The position numbers and the translations under genes were made by a program. From NCBI RefSeq assembly GCF_000347035.1, contig NZ_ANIJ01000047.1, positions 377,501-441,500 on the forward strand: a DNA stretch of 64,000 nt. The letters are read 5' to 3'. Below, in pieces: positions 19,409-27,987 of this stretch. Each line of letters starts with the position of its first letter. Within the stretch, counting starts at the first letter, position 1. Source of the stretch: Leptospira sp. B5-022 (GTDB lineage: Bacteria; Spirochaetota; Leptospiria; Leptospirales; Leptospiraceae). Below the pieces are notes generated by a model. That model did not search any database, was not told the DNA's origin, and worked only from the letters and a program-made list of their open reading frames with translations.

Positions 19409-21334
19409 TCAACTTTGTTTTCCCGAATAGAGGACCACTGTGGACCAAGGTTCCATTTCAATTTTGAGAACTTTTTTACGTGAATCTATTTCCAAGGAGT
19501 CCGGCTTTTTCCCTGTCCAATAATCTATGGAATTTTTTTTGTCCCAAGGAAAGAATAAGGAGAGTAAAATTTCCTTTTTCTCGTCGCTTGGATTCCAAAT
19601 CCCTAAATAACCGGATGGATTGTAGAGAGCACTCGGAAAAAATTCGGTCCCTAGTCCCACAGGAAGAGGAGTTTTACTTCTACATTTGGATTGGAGAGCT
19701 AAACTTTTTTGTAATAATTCCAAACGATCTTCGTTTACCAGGGAAAGATCGTCTGAAACGAATAACATTCCCCCGGAGACAGACATGATACTTGCCATGA
19801 TCTTTGTTTGGGCTTCCGTCATGCTGTTTTTCTTTTTTCGGACCAAAAGGCAATCCGGGTCATTCAACCAAAGAGTCCTGTGCATGGAGGCTCTCGTAAT
19901 ATCGTTGATAAGCGCTCTTTCAGTGCAGAGCCCATTTCTATCCTTTACTAGAATTCTAGACTTTTCTCTGTACCAAAAAGGGGCTACATCGCAGGAAATT
20001 CTCATTGCATCAAATAACCCAGTGGAAGGAAGCATAGGTGCTCCACAACCTAAGAGGAATATATCTTTTCCGACCACTTTTCGAATGAACTTAATTGCAT
20101 CCGCATAACGAGTGTGAGGTGAAACGCTTCGATCGTAAGTCCAACCCGGCAATAATGCGGAATACAAGAAGTCCAATTTTAGGTATTTGTATCCGTATTC
20201 TTTAACGATGGTTTTGAAAACTGTGGCTAAAAATTCTTTAGACGCGGGATGGGTCACATCTAAACAGTAAGTATAATCCATTCCCCAATTCGGATTCCAA
20301 AGCGCCGGTACCGGATTTCCGTCCCTATCTTTTAAGACAGCTTCCGGAAATTTTTGGAAAAATTTGGATTTTTTGCGAACGAGGAACGGGGCAAGCCAGA
20401 TCCCTGGGAGTAATTTTTCGGAACGGATCGCTTCCGCTAGTAAGCCCATTCCACCGGGGAAACGATCGTTTGCTTCTAACCAGTCTCCTATCTCCGCTTG
20501 ATAGCCATCATCTATTTGGAAAACTTTTAATCCTAGATTTTTAGATCTGAGTTCTTTTAAATTTTGGAGAATGATCTTCTCCGAAATTTTGGTGTAATAA
20601 TGATACCAAGAACACCAGCCTGTAGGCACCTGAGTTTCCGGAAGTTTTACCTTTAGGTTTTTTGCAAGTTCCGCAAAATAATTTTTGGTAAAGATCGCTT
20701 CGTCGCCAGTAAATTTGGAAACGCGGATCTGAGTGAGTGGTAGCTTGTTCCCTTTAAAATCCTCGAACCGGTAAAAATCGTATACGACTCGAATATCTCC
20801 CCTAAAAAAATGGTCGGAGGTTTTTGGGGAAGAAGATGAAGTCAGGATTTTAAACTTAACTCCTTCTTCTCCCTTGGAGATTGCTCCCGCAAAAAATTTA
20901 GAGTCTTCGTTTTTAGGCAATAGGATAACGTAGGCCTCCGAGATCCAGTTGCCTTCTTCTCCGGAATGTTCAGAATAGATATTTTCTTGGGAGAATTGTA
21001 AAAAACCTAATTTGGGAGAGATATCTGCGGCTTCCAAATTTTCGGAAGCGGATAGACTCCAGGACTGGTATCCATGTCTGAAAATCCTACCTTCTTTAAT
21101 CCCATGGGAAGGAAGTTCCCATTCCAGGGTTAAAAGTTCCAAACCTGCCGGAGGTCTTTTTTCTGCGATCCATTCTAAAACGGGAGCGTACGTGGATTTA
21201 CCTTGAGACTTGATTAATTTAAAGGAAAACTTATAATTCCCGCAATTGCTCTTGGTCTCGGCTCTTCCCGCCGGAAACTCAAACTGAGACTTTTGTTCTT
21301 CTTCATAGATACGGGTGCGCAAAACTGCTTTCAT
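19409..21334 (-). CDS. Alpha-galactosidase-like glycoside hydrolase, family GH36
   Basis: 641 residues: N-terminal beta-sandwich with HGYQSWSL, then a (beta/alpha)8 barrel with GWCSWYHYY, FQIDDGYQ and WLAPF. The nucleophile should be Asp388 in YLKLDFLY and the acid/base Asp449 in RISCDVAPFW. There is no signal peptide, so it acts in the cytoplasm. No sugar transporter or kinase is nearby. Leptospires use long-chain fatty acids as carbon source, so the substrate may be an internal glycan or glycolipid; that is inference. Divergent from the RNase D-like gene. Confidence 0.85.
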   Translation of the reverse strand: MKAVLRTRIYEEEQKSQFEFPAGRAETKSNCGNYKFSFKLIKSQGKSTYAPVLEWIAEKRPPAGLELLTLEWELPSHGIKEGRIFRHGYQSWSLSASENLEAADISPKLGFLQFSQENIYSEHSGEEGNWISEAYVILLPKNEDSKFFAGAISKGEEGVKFKILTSSSSPKTSDHFFRGDIRVVYDFYRFEDFKGNKLPLTQIRVSKFTGDEAIFTKNYFAELAKNLKVKLPETQVPTGWCSWYHYYTKISEKIILQNLKELRSKNLGLKVFQIDDGYQAEIGDWLEANDRFPGGMGLLAEAIRSEKLLPGIWLAPFLVRKKSKFFQKFPEAVLKDRDGNPVPALWNPNWGMDYTYCLDVTHPASKEFLATVFKTIVKEYGYKYLKLDFLYSALLPGWTYDRSVSPHTRYADAIKFIRKVVGKDIFLLGCGAPMLPSTGLFDAMRISCDVAPFWYREKSRILVKDRNGLCTERALINDITRASMHRTLWLNDPDCLLVRKKKNSMTEAQTKIMASIMSVSGGMLFVSDDLSLVNEDRLELLQKSLALQSKCRSKTPLPVGLGTEFFPSALYNPSGYLGIWNPSDEKKEILLSLFFPWDKKNSIDYWTGKKPDSLEIDSRKKVLKIEMEPWSTVVLYSGKQS

Positions 21335-21440
21335 TCTGGGACGATGGTTTACTGATTCGAAAGATAGAAAAGGAAAAAAACCGTCGGGGAAGTCGGACTT
21401 TTCTTGCGGACCTGAGATCCGGTTCGATTATTTTGGCTTT

Positions 21441-22079
21441 ATGGCATCTAACCGCGCGAACAATAAACCGGATCTGTTTCCGGGAGATCTTTCCGAAGAG
21501 AGATTTAATGAATATCTAGAAGAAGATCATTTGGCAGTGGATTGCGAAATGATGGGTTTAAATCCCAGAAGAGATCGTCTATGCGTGGTCCAGATCTGTG
21601 ATTCTAAAAATAGGGTGAGCCTGGTGCAAATTCTGCCCGATCAAACAGAGGCCCCTAGACTCAAAAAACTATTCGAAAACCCGGGTATCATCAAGGTATT
21701 CCATTTTGCCAGGATGGATACCCTCTTCTTAAGATACAGGCTAGGGATCCTGACCAAGGGGATTTTTTGTACAAAGATCGGATCTAAACTTGCTCGCACG
21801 TATACGGATAGACATGGTCTGAGAGATATTATCCGAGAATTTTTCGACGAGACTTTGGACAAAAAAAATCAGTCTTCGGATTGGGGAGCTCAAACTCTCA
21901 CTAAGGATCAGATCGAATATGCTTCCGGAGATGTTCTATTTCTGATTTCTCTATCACAAAAGCTTACTCAAATATTAATCAGAGAAGGAAGATATGAACT
22001 CGCTCAAGAAGCGTTCCAATGTCTTCCCGTATTCAATCAGATCGATTGGCTTCAAATGGAGAATTTATTCGAACATTGA
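21441..22079 (+). CDS. RNase D-like 3'-5' exonuclease
   Basis: 212 residues, only the DEDD exonuclease domain; the HRDC domains of full RNase D are absent. Exo I is DCEMMGL (Asp34, Glu36), Exo II lies in FHFARMDTLFL (about 91-101) and Exo III in YASGDVLFL near residue 160, DEDDy type. The frame is open to 21315, which would overlap the divergent GH36 start, so the ATG at 21441 is chosen. Its TGA overlaps a TTG start of radA. Likely acts in tRNA or other RNA 3'-end trimming. Confidence 0.85.
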   Translation: MASNRANNKPDLFPGDLSEERFNEYLEEDHLAVDCEMMGLNPRRDRLCVVQICDSKNRVSLVQILPDQTEAPRLKKLFENPGIIKVFHFARMDTLFLRYRLGILTKGIFCTKIGSKLARTYTDRHGLRDIIREFFDETLDKKNQSSDWGAQTLTKDQIEYASGDVLFLISLSQKLTQILIREGRYELAQEAFQCLPVFNQIDWLQMENLFEH

Positions 22080-23443
22080 AAAAGAAAATTTCCAAAGTCT
22101 TTCTTTGTCAATCCTGCGGACAGGAATTTTCCCGTTGGGCGGGCAAATGTGAATCCTGCGGTAAATGGAATACGATCGTGGAAGAATCGGGAGGGGATCG
22201 TTTTTCTTCTTCCCCCAGTTATAAAAAATCCGCGGTTTATAAAGAACCTGTTCCGATCAATTCCATTCCTTCCGATGATACAAAACGTTTGAGTTCGGGT
22301 CTTTCCGAACTGGATCTGGTTTTAGGCGGGGGACTTGTTCCTGGAAGTTTGATCCTGGTAGGCGGAGAACCTGGAGTCGGTAAGTCCACTCTCATCTTAG
22401 AGATCAGCAGAAGTATGATCTCTCATGGTAAAAAAATACTTTATATATCCGGTGAGGAATCCTCGGCTCAAGTGGGACTCAGAGCAGCTAGGATGAATGT
22501 TCTATCAGAGAACCTTCTTCTTTCCTCCGAAACCTACGCGGAGAATATTTCCGCAATGGTCGAGGATGTTTCTCCCGATTTAGTTTTCGTGGATTCTATC
22601 CAAACTCTTACAAGAGAGGCTCTTCCGAACCAAGCGGGAACCGTCACACAACTTAGAGAATGTACACAAGTGCTTTTGGAAACGGCAAAACGTACAGGTA
22701 TCCCGATCTTGATGACCGGTCATATCACGAAAGATGGTGCAATTGCAGGCCCTAAGGTATTAGAACATTTAGTCGATACGGTATTGTACTTCGAAGGAGA
22801 CAAACTGAATTATTTTAGACTTCTTCGCGCCGTAAAAAACAGATTCGGCGCGGTAGGTGATCTTGCCGTTTTTGAAATGTTGGAATCCGGATTAAAAGAA
22901 GTAAAAGACAGACAAAGGGTATTTATCAGCTCGCTAACGGAAGGAAAAAGCGGTTCTGTAATCAGCTCGGTATTAGAAGGAAGCCGTGCACTCAGTGTTG
23001 AGGTCCAAGCTTTGGTGAGTCGGACCAATTATTCTCAAGCAAGAAGAATGGCGGAAGGTCCCGACACCAGAAGACTTATACTGCTTGCTGCGGTAATTGA
23101 AAAATACTTGGGGCACACATTATCGGAATGTGATATATTCGGGAACTTGGCGGGTGGTCTGCAAGTGGACGAACCTGCACTCGACCTTGCGATCTGTGCT
23201 TCTATACTTTCCAGTTATACGGAAAGACCGGTACAGTCGGGATATGCGGTCATTGGAGAAGTCGGACTCTCCGGAGAAGTTCGGTCCGTTGGACAGGTTT
23301 CCCTACGCTTGAAAGAATTGAAAGGTGTAGGGATCGAAACCGTATTTCTTCCCAAAGGGAATTTGGCGGAGATAGAAAAAATTCCCGGAATGGAAATCGT
23401 AGGTATCAGCGCACTCAGAGAATTAGAAGGTCTCTTTAAGTGA
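22076..23443 (+). CDS. radA: DNA repair protein RadA
   Basis: Branch-migration ATPase that helps RecA in recombinational repair. From the TTG at 22076 it has 455 residues: zinc finger C11-C14-C25-C28, Walker A GGEPGVGKST (about 96-105), the RadA-specific KNRFG (about 254-258) and a Lon-protease-like C-terminal domain. An ATG at 22019 in the same frame would place 19 extra residues before the zinc finger; the TTG gives the usual family N-terminus and a TTGA overlap with the exonuclease stop. Its own stop overlaps the next gene's GTG. Confidence 0.93.
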   Translation: MKKKISKVFLCQSCGQEFSRWAGKCESCGKWNTIVEESGGDRFSSSPSYKKSAVYKEPVPINSIPSDDTKRLSSGLSELDLVLGGGLVPGSLILVGGEPGVGKSTLILEISRSMISHGKKILYISGEESSAQVGLRAARMNVLSENLLLSSETYAENISAMVEDVSPDLVFVDSIQTLTREALPNQAGTVTQLRECTQVLLETAKRTGIPILMTGHITKDGAIAGPKVLEHLVDTVLYFEGDKLNYFRLLRAVKNRFGAVGDLAVFEMLESGLKEVKDRQRVFISSLTEGKSGSVISSVLEGSRALSVEVQALVSRTNYSQARRMAEGPDTRRLILLAAVIEKYLGHTLSECDIFGNLAGGLQVDEPALDLAICASILSSYTERPVQSGYAVIGEVGLSGEVRSVGQVSLRLKELKGVGIETVFLPKGNLAEIEKIPGMEIVGISALRELEGLFK

Positions 23444-24552
23444 AAGTCGGGTTTTCGAAAAATCCGTTTATAAGTTGTTCGTATATTATAAAATCATTAT
23501 ATATTAAATTTTTGTTTTTCTTCCTTGCTTTTTTCGTTTTACCGGCCTCAGCCCAGGAAATAGATCCGTTACTTCGCCAACCATGGTTTGGAGATCAGGA
23601 AAAAAAAGAGGAACTGCTATATAATAGACTTCAGACCGCGTTTCGTCTAAGCGCTCATTATGTCTGGAAGACCGATTCCAGATCCCGCAATTATCGTTTT
23701 TACAAAGACGGAAAAGTGGAGATGATCCTGGATCGGAATTATAAGGAAGTCTTTCCGAACAGACAAGAATTGGATCTGCATTATAGCGAAGCGGAAAGTC
23801 TGCAAAAGCATGCAAATCCGTATTCGGCGATCCGTCTCTTAAAGGGATCCATGTACTGTTACAGGTTGAGATATGGAAAACTGGTGCCGGAAGGTTATGA
23901 AAGGACCGCAAAACTTCTTGCGAAATATTTAGATCAATATTCCCATAAAGAGAAAGAACTACAAAGACTCACAGATCCGTTCGGCTGTTGGACACCCGAA
24001 AATTTAAAGATCAGAAGTTCTGACTTTGCTTATTCATTGGATCTTCCTTCGGATCTGACGTACTTATTTCCGGATGAGGATCGGGAATTTTCGGGAGAAG
24101 ACGCGGATTATCTCTGGCAGGTCCATAGATTCTACCAAAACTTTCCGGTGGAAGGAGGACCTTCTCCTTTCGAAAAAGAATACAGAAAGAGTAGTGAAGG
24201 TATCTTATTTTTTCGGCCGGATCGGGTCGTATTCACGATTGGCACAACACTTCATTTTCATCCAACGATCTTTAACGCACAAAATTACTATCTAGTTTGG
24301 GATTCACTCCGAGGGATCAATTCCAGGACCATGAGAGAATGGAATTATCTCCGTAAAAAAGAAGGAGACTTATATAGAACGAGTTTCGATTTTGTGGGAG
24401 AAGAGGGACGTAAGAGCCGGATCATCATTTTGGAAAAATTTTATTTAAGAGGGACAAGAGGGATACTATTCTCTTTGGCCTATCCAAGCACATTAGAGGC
24501 CCTGGGCGCTAAAATCTGGAGTGGATTTTCTTCCTCTGTCGTCGTAGAATAA
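23440..24552 (+). CDS. Exported protein of unknown function
   Basis: 370 residues. The GTG start overlaps the radA stop by four bases (GTGA). Signal peptide: hydrophobic core at about 21-34 ending in LPASAQ, cleavage after about residue 38. The mature part is soluble, rich in tyrosine and aromatic residues, with FGDQ and many charged pairs. No domain is recognised. It is six bases before a membrane-protein gene, so both probably belong to the radA operon but act in the envelope. Confidence 0.7.
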   Translation: MKVGFSKNPFISCSYIIKSLYIKFLFFFLAFFVLPASAQEIDPLLRQPWFGDQEKKEELLYNRLQTAFRLSAHYVWKTDSRSRNYRFYKDGKVEMILDRNYKEVFPNRQELDLHYSEAESLQKHANPYSAIRLLKGSMYCYRLRYGKLVPEGYERTAKLLAKYLDQYSHKEKELQRLTDPFGCWTPENLKIRSSDFAYSLDLPSDLTYLFPDEDREFSGEDADYLWQVHRFYQNFPVEGGPSPFEKEYRKSSEGILFFRPDRVVFTIGTTLHFHPTIFNAQNYYLVWDSLRGINSRTMREWNYLRKKEGDLYRTSFDFVGEEGRKSRIIILEKFYLRGTRGILFSLAYPSTLEALGAKIWSGFSSSVVVE

Positions 24553-24558
24553 GAGGAG

Positions 24559-25362
24559 ATGTTTGCCTTAGTCAAAAACTGGGAAAACCAAAAACCGAAA
24601 AAGCCGGAACCTCCTTGGAGATTATTGGGTTTGGGCCTCTTATTCGTAAACGGAATGGCTGCCTTGTTTTTGCCCATCGGTCTTTTCGGGACCTTGATCT
24701 CCACCATTGCTTGCCTCGGCTTTTTATTTCTTCCACTATTCTTCCTTACCTTGAAGCTGACTAAGTTTTACGGAAACAGTATATTTTTCGCTTTGTTTCT
24801 TGGCTTTATCTCCGCTCCCGTGTCCGCCTTGTATTTAAGCCATGCATTCGGATTTTTCCTGGGGTTAAAATCTCCCGAACAAACTATCTTTCAAATAGAC
24901 AGCGGAGTTTCCAATTCTCATATCTTCCGATTCACGGATTCCAAGTTTTTATATAAATACCAGGTCACTAAGACTACTCCCGGTTCTATTAAGAAAACAT
25001 TGTATTTTCATGTGGCGCCTTGGGTCTCCTCCGATTGGAAAGAAGGGGATGAGGTCCTAACATGGGCGGTCTGCCCACAGTTCTCCGAAAAAGTATGTGA
25101 TTGGGAGAAACAAAACACCAGAGTAGGGCAGTCTCTCTCCCACTCCAATATTGCGGGATTGAACTCGTATTATACGGAGGCGGTTCTGGAAGCTTGTAAA
25201 AAATTCGGATTCGATCCGCCTAAAAAACCACGGATCTTACTACCAATCTCCAATCCGGAAGAAGTTTTGTTCAATATGGGAGTCCTGGGTCTTGCGGGCC
25301 TTCTCGCCTTAAACTATATCTGGATCATCGGGATCTTGGTTTGGAATAAACGAAAACATTAG
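24559..25362 (+). CDS. Integral membrane protein of unknown function
   Basis: 267 residues: transmembrane helices at about 22-42, 44-66, 72-96 and 240-260, with a soluble loop of roughly 140 residues between the third and fourth. That loop has the pattern seen in proteins with an external beta domain (FRFTDSKFLYKYQVTK, later WKEGDEVLTW) and two cysteines in VCPQFSEKVCDW that might pair. Follows the exported protein by six bases. The dispersed repeat begins right after the stop. Family not recognised. Confidence 0.7.
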   Translation: MFALVKNWENQKPKKPEPPWRLLGLGLLFVNGMAALFLPIGLFGTLISTIACLGFLFLPLFFLTLKLTKFYGNSIFFALFLGFISAPVSALYLSHAFGFFLGLKSPEQTIFQIDSGVSNSHIFRFTDSKFLYKYQVTKTTPGSIKKTLYFHVAPWVSSDWKEGDEVLTWAVCPQFSEKVCDWEKQNTRVGQSLSHSNIAGLNSYYTEAVLEACKKFGFDPPKKPRILLPISNPEEVLFNMGVLGLAGLLALNYIWIIGILVWNKRKH

Positions 25363-25363
25363 G

Positions 25364-25484
25364 TTTCACGCGAAGCCGCTAAGGGAAGAAGGTTTTCGCA
25401 CAGAGATCACGGAGAACACAGAGGTGTTTGGTTTGTAGGAACTCCTACAAAACCTCTTCGTGAACTTTGTGTGCTCCGTGCGAA
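25364..25484. repeat. Dispersed CTCTGTG-type inverted repeat, copy 3, with nested palindrome
   Basis: Main arms: ttcgcacagagatcacgg from 25395 and gtgtgctccgtgcgaa ending 25484, a perfect ttcgcac/gtgcgaa frame. The loop carries the palindrome tgtaggaactcctaca (25434-25449). A related stretch, tttcacgcgaagccgctaag (25364-25383), lies just outside. Confidence 0.8.
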
Positions 25485-25502
25485 AAAAAAAGAATAGCGA
25501 TT

Positions 25503-25913
25503 ATGTCTCATAAAATCTGCCGGGCTTTAGAGGATTTCCTTCACCCGGGGGAGGCTTTTCGGTCTCGCGGTCCGAAATTTTCGATTTTTTCTCCTGAAGC
25601 GCAAAAAACTTTTTACTTGGCTAATTTTGGAACTTGGGCTACCGATATTTATACACAGAGACGGGAAGGAGAAATCTATTTGGACCCCGAAATCCTAACG
25701 GAGAAGGTCGCAACCCAGAACAAAAAGTTTCTGGTAGATCTAAAACGGAACGAGAACGGATACTATTTAAAAGTTTCCGAATGGTCCAATAGTAAAAAAT
25801 CTTCCATATTCATTCCGGCAGAAGGTGTCGGAAGGATGATCGAGGTATTGCGTAAGTTCCAAAACCTGATACAGGATGGGGATATTACGGACATCCCTCC
25901 CTCTCGGAATTAG
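25503..25913 (+). CDS. PUR-domain single-stranded nucleic-acid-binding protein
   Basis: 136 residues from the ATG at 25503; the upstream frame to 25467 lies in repeat DNA. The segment GEIYLDPEI..KKFLVDLKRNENG..YLKVSEW..SSIFIPAEGVGRMIEVLRKF (about 57-122, given here in pieces) follows the PUR repeat plan: beta strands with FxxDxKxNxxG, then I-P-x-EG and an amphipathic helix. PUR proteins bind single-stranded DNA or RNA; the Borrelia one, Bpur, binds RNA and DNA. It lies 34 bases before flaA2 on the same strand, so a role in flaA expression is possible but unproven. Confidence 0.72.
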   Translation: MSHKICRALEDFLHPGEAFRSRGPKFSIFSPEAQKTFYLANFGTWATDIYTQRREGEIYLDPEILTEKVATQNKKFLVDLKRNENGYYLKVSEWSNSKKSSIFIPAEGVGRMIEVLRKFQNLIQDGDITDIPPSRN

Positions 25914-25947
25914 ATTGGATTGCACTAAATCTTTAGGAGATGTTCTC

Positions 25948-26661
25948 ATGGGGAAAAAGACGTACTTATTAGCTAGCGTTCTCTTTTTCTTGGCGATTAC
26001 CGGAACTTCCGGTCAACAGCCTGCGGGAGGGAACCAAGGCGGCCAAGGCGGCCAAGCACCGGATCCCCTCGAGAAAATTATACTCGAAAATTTCGAGGAG
26101 TCCGAAGACTGGAGAGCTAAGTCAACTACTCCCCTGGGAGAGACTAAAACTCTTAAGATGGTTCAAAGAGGTCTGATCCGCGACGTATTCGACGAGAATA
26201 CCGTTCCGGACAATGGTGGAGACCAGTTGGAAAAGAACCATATCCTCGGTATCAAAACCTATTATAACGATCGAGGATTCGATAGAGTGGAAGTTTTCCC
26301 TCCTCACGAATATATCGTAAAAGGAAAAGCTCGCCAGGTCTCCATTTGGGCTCTGGGAAGAAAATTCCGTCACACTCTGTTCGTTAAACTGAGAGACTAT
26401 AAAGGAAAAACTCATAATATCAGAATGGGGCGTTTGGACTATTTCGGCTGGAGAAAATTGACTGCCACCGTTCCGGGATTCGTTCCTCAAAGTACCAGAT
26501 TTGCATTATTGGATAAGAACCTAAGATTCGTTTCCATTTTCGTGACCTCTGATGTTCATGAAGTGGGAGGAAGCTTCTACTTTTATGTGGATGATTTGGA
26601 AGTTCGTGCCGATAAATCTGATACAAAGTATCCTGGTTCTGAAATTAAGGACAATTGGTGA
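25948..26661 (+). CDS. flaA2: Flagellar filament outer-layer (sheath) protein FlaA2
   Basis: Coats the periplasmic flagellar filament and affects its curvature. 237 residues with a signal peptide (LLASVLFFLAITGTSG), a Gly/Gln-rich linker, then the FlaA fold: SIWALGRKFRHTLFV and GRLDYFGWRKL (about 131-165). TAGGAGA precedes the ATG by seven bases; the longer frame to 25876 overlaps the PUR gene. FlaA1 follows after 18 bases, and an intrinsic terminator ends the pair, which is the known Leptospira arrangement. Confidence 0.92.
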   Translation: MGKKTYLLASVLFFLAITGTSGQQPAGGNQGGQGGQAPDPLEKIILENFEESEDWRAKSTTPLGETKTLKMVQRGLIRDVFDENTVPDNGGDQLEKNHILGIKTYYNDRGFDRVEVFPPHEYIVKGKARQVSIWALGRKFRHTLFVKLRDYKGKTHNIRMGRLDYFGWRKLTATVPGFVPQSTRFALLDKNLRFVSIFVTSDVHEVGGSFYFYVDDLEVRADKSDTKYPGSEIKDNW

Positions 26662-26679
26662 TCTTTCGGTAGGACATGT

Positions 26680-27621
26680 ATGAAAAACCTCAGCAAAAAA
26701 ACTAAAATCACCGCGGCAATAGCAGTAGGTATTTCTTCCATCCTTCTACTTGGGACCGTGAGCGCGCAATTTATCAAAAAGAAAAAAGGCGGGATCGAAA
26801 CTCCTACCGGTATCGACGTAAGCGGGATGGAGTTACGCTCCATCACTGTGGAGTCCTGGGATAATCCTTCGGGTTCCGCTCCTTACGGTTGGGAAGTTAC
26901 TACCGATAAGGACACACAAGTTCCGCAAGGACAGCAGGCTCAATACCAACCTGCTGCTTCCAACGCGCAAGCCTTGAGAGAAGTAAAACTTCTTCCTGGA
27001 AAACCTGGAGATATCAAGAACGTAGACGCCGGAACCGGAAAAGTTTTGGGAGTGAAGTTTGCATTCACTTTCCCTGGAGACAACTCCGTTACCATCCGTC
27101 CTCCTCGTACTCCTGAATACGAGATCACTCGTAAAATGGCTTACTTGGATGCGAACAACAAAAGAAAAGAATTCAAGATCTACGGTGTGGAATTCCCAGG
27201 GATCGTAAAAGCGGTTTCCGTTTGGGTTTGCGGTCGAGGTAACGAATACAATCTGGAAGGTTGGTTAGAGGATTGGAAAGGTGATTCTCATATCTTCCAA
27301 TTCGGAGATCTGGACTTTATCGGTTGGAGACCTCTTACTTTTGAAATTCCTACAGGAGTTCCTCAGGACGTAAACTCTTACCCTCAGGTTAAAACACTTG
27401 TATTCAAACAATTTAAAATTCGCTCTCGTAACGATACGAGTGGAGAAACCGTATACCTCTTCTTTGACGAGCTTAGAGTTCTATCGGACGTATTCGAGGT
27501 TCACTTCGACGGAGCTTCTATCGATTTCGATGCGGACGATTGCCGTTCTAAACGTAAGTTGGATAAGATGTTGAAAGTGAAAGCAGAGAAAGAGTGTGAA
27601 GGTGGTGGAAACGGCAAATAA
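26680..27621 (+). CDS. flaA1: Flagellar filament outer-layer (sheath) protein FlaA1
   Basis: Second sheath protein of the periplasmic flagellum. 313 residues, signal peptide to about residue 30 (LLLGTVSAQ), then a FlaA domain with [15 protein letters not shown] and [11 protein letters not shown], matching the paralogous segment of FlaA2. The C-terminus ends in a lysine/glutamate-rich tail and ECEGGGNGK. Paired with flaA2 and followed by a terminator at 27651. Confidence 0.92.
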   Translation: MKNLSKKTKITAAIAVGISSILLLGTVSAQFIKKKKGGIETPTGIDVSGMELRSITVESWDNPSGSAPYGWEVTTDKDTQVPQGQQAQYQPAASNAQALREVKLLPGKPGDIKNVDAGTGKVLGVKFAFTFPGDNSVTIRPPRTPEYEITRKMAYLDANNKRKEFKIYGVEFPGIVKAVSVWVCGRGNEYNLEGWLEDWKGDSHIFQFGDLDFIGWRPLTFEIPTGVPQDVNSYPQVKTLVFKQFKIRSRNDTSGETVYLFFDELRVLSDVFEVHFDGASIDFDADDCRSKRKLDKMLKVKAEKECEGGGNGK

Positions 27622-27650
27622 GCCTTTCCTTCATATCCGACTCTAATGAA

Positions 27651-27676
27651 ACGCGGGAACCTCCCGCGTTTTTTGT
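27651..27676 (+). terminator. Intrinsic terminator of flaA2-flaA1
   Basis: Perfect 8-bp G/C-rich stem acgcggga/tcccgcgt with a three-base loop, followed by TTTTTG. Confidence 0.9.
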
Positions 27677-27691
27677 TTTAAGAGAGAGAAG

Positions 27692-27793
27692 TTCGCACGG
27701 AGAACACAGAGAGCACTGAGGGCTTTGCGTTGTAGGAGTTCCTACACAAATTTAAACCTTAACATACTCCGTGACCTCCGTGTGCTCTGTGCG
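27692..27793. repeat. Dispersed CTCTGTG-type inverted repeat, copy 4, with nested palindrome
   Basis: Left arm ttcgcacggagaacacagag (27692-27711), right arm gtgacctccgtgtgctctgt then gcg (27771-27793). The loop holds tgtaggagttcctaca (27731-27746), the reverse orientation of the palindrome in copy 3. It starts 16 bases after the flaA terminator T-run. Bases 27794-27853 of this 366-base gap show nothing further. Confidence 0.8.
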
Positions 27794-27853
27794 CAAAAAA
27801 TGTCTTTTTTTCAGTGAATTTATACCTAAGTAATAGCGAAAAGGCGCCTGTAC

Positions 27854-27902
27854 AAGCCTAAGCCCAAATTCTAGTTTACGGATAAGCCTAAGCTGCTATA
27901 AT
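27854..27902 (+). promoter_or_regulatory. Candidate greA promoter with a direct-repeat operator
   Basis: Consensus -10 TATAAT (27897-27902) with TTTACG 16 bases upstream (27875-27880). The 10-mer AAGCCTAAGC occurs twice, at 27854-27863 and 27884-27893, exactly 30 bases apart, so on one helix face; the second copy lies within the promoter spacer. Confidence 0.5.
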
Positions 27903-27987
27903 TGATCTGAAAGGGCTCTTAAGAGACAAAAAAACCGCCCATCCGAACCTATTTTTGAATGCCGACCCCGTCGGCGGAGTAATTCCT

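Noticed and set aside
21315..21440. Upstream start of the RNase D-like gene
   Set aside because: It would overlap the divergent GH36 start and adds 42 residues rich in basic amino acids outside the exonuclease fold.
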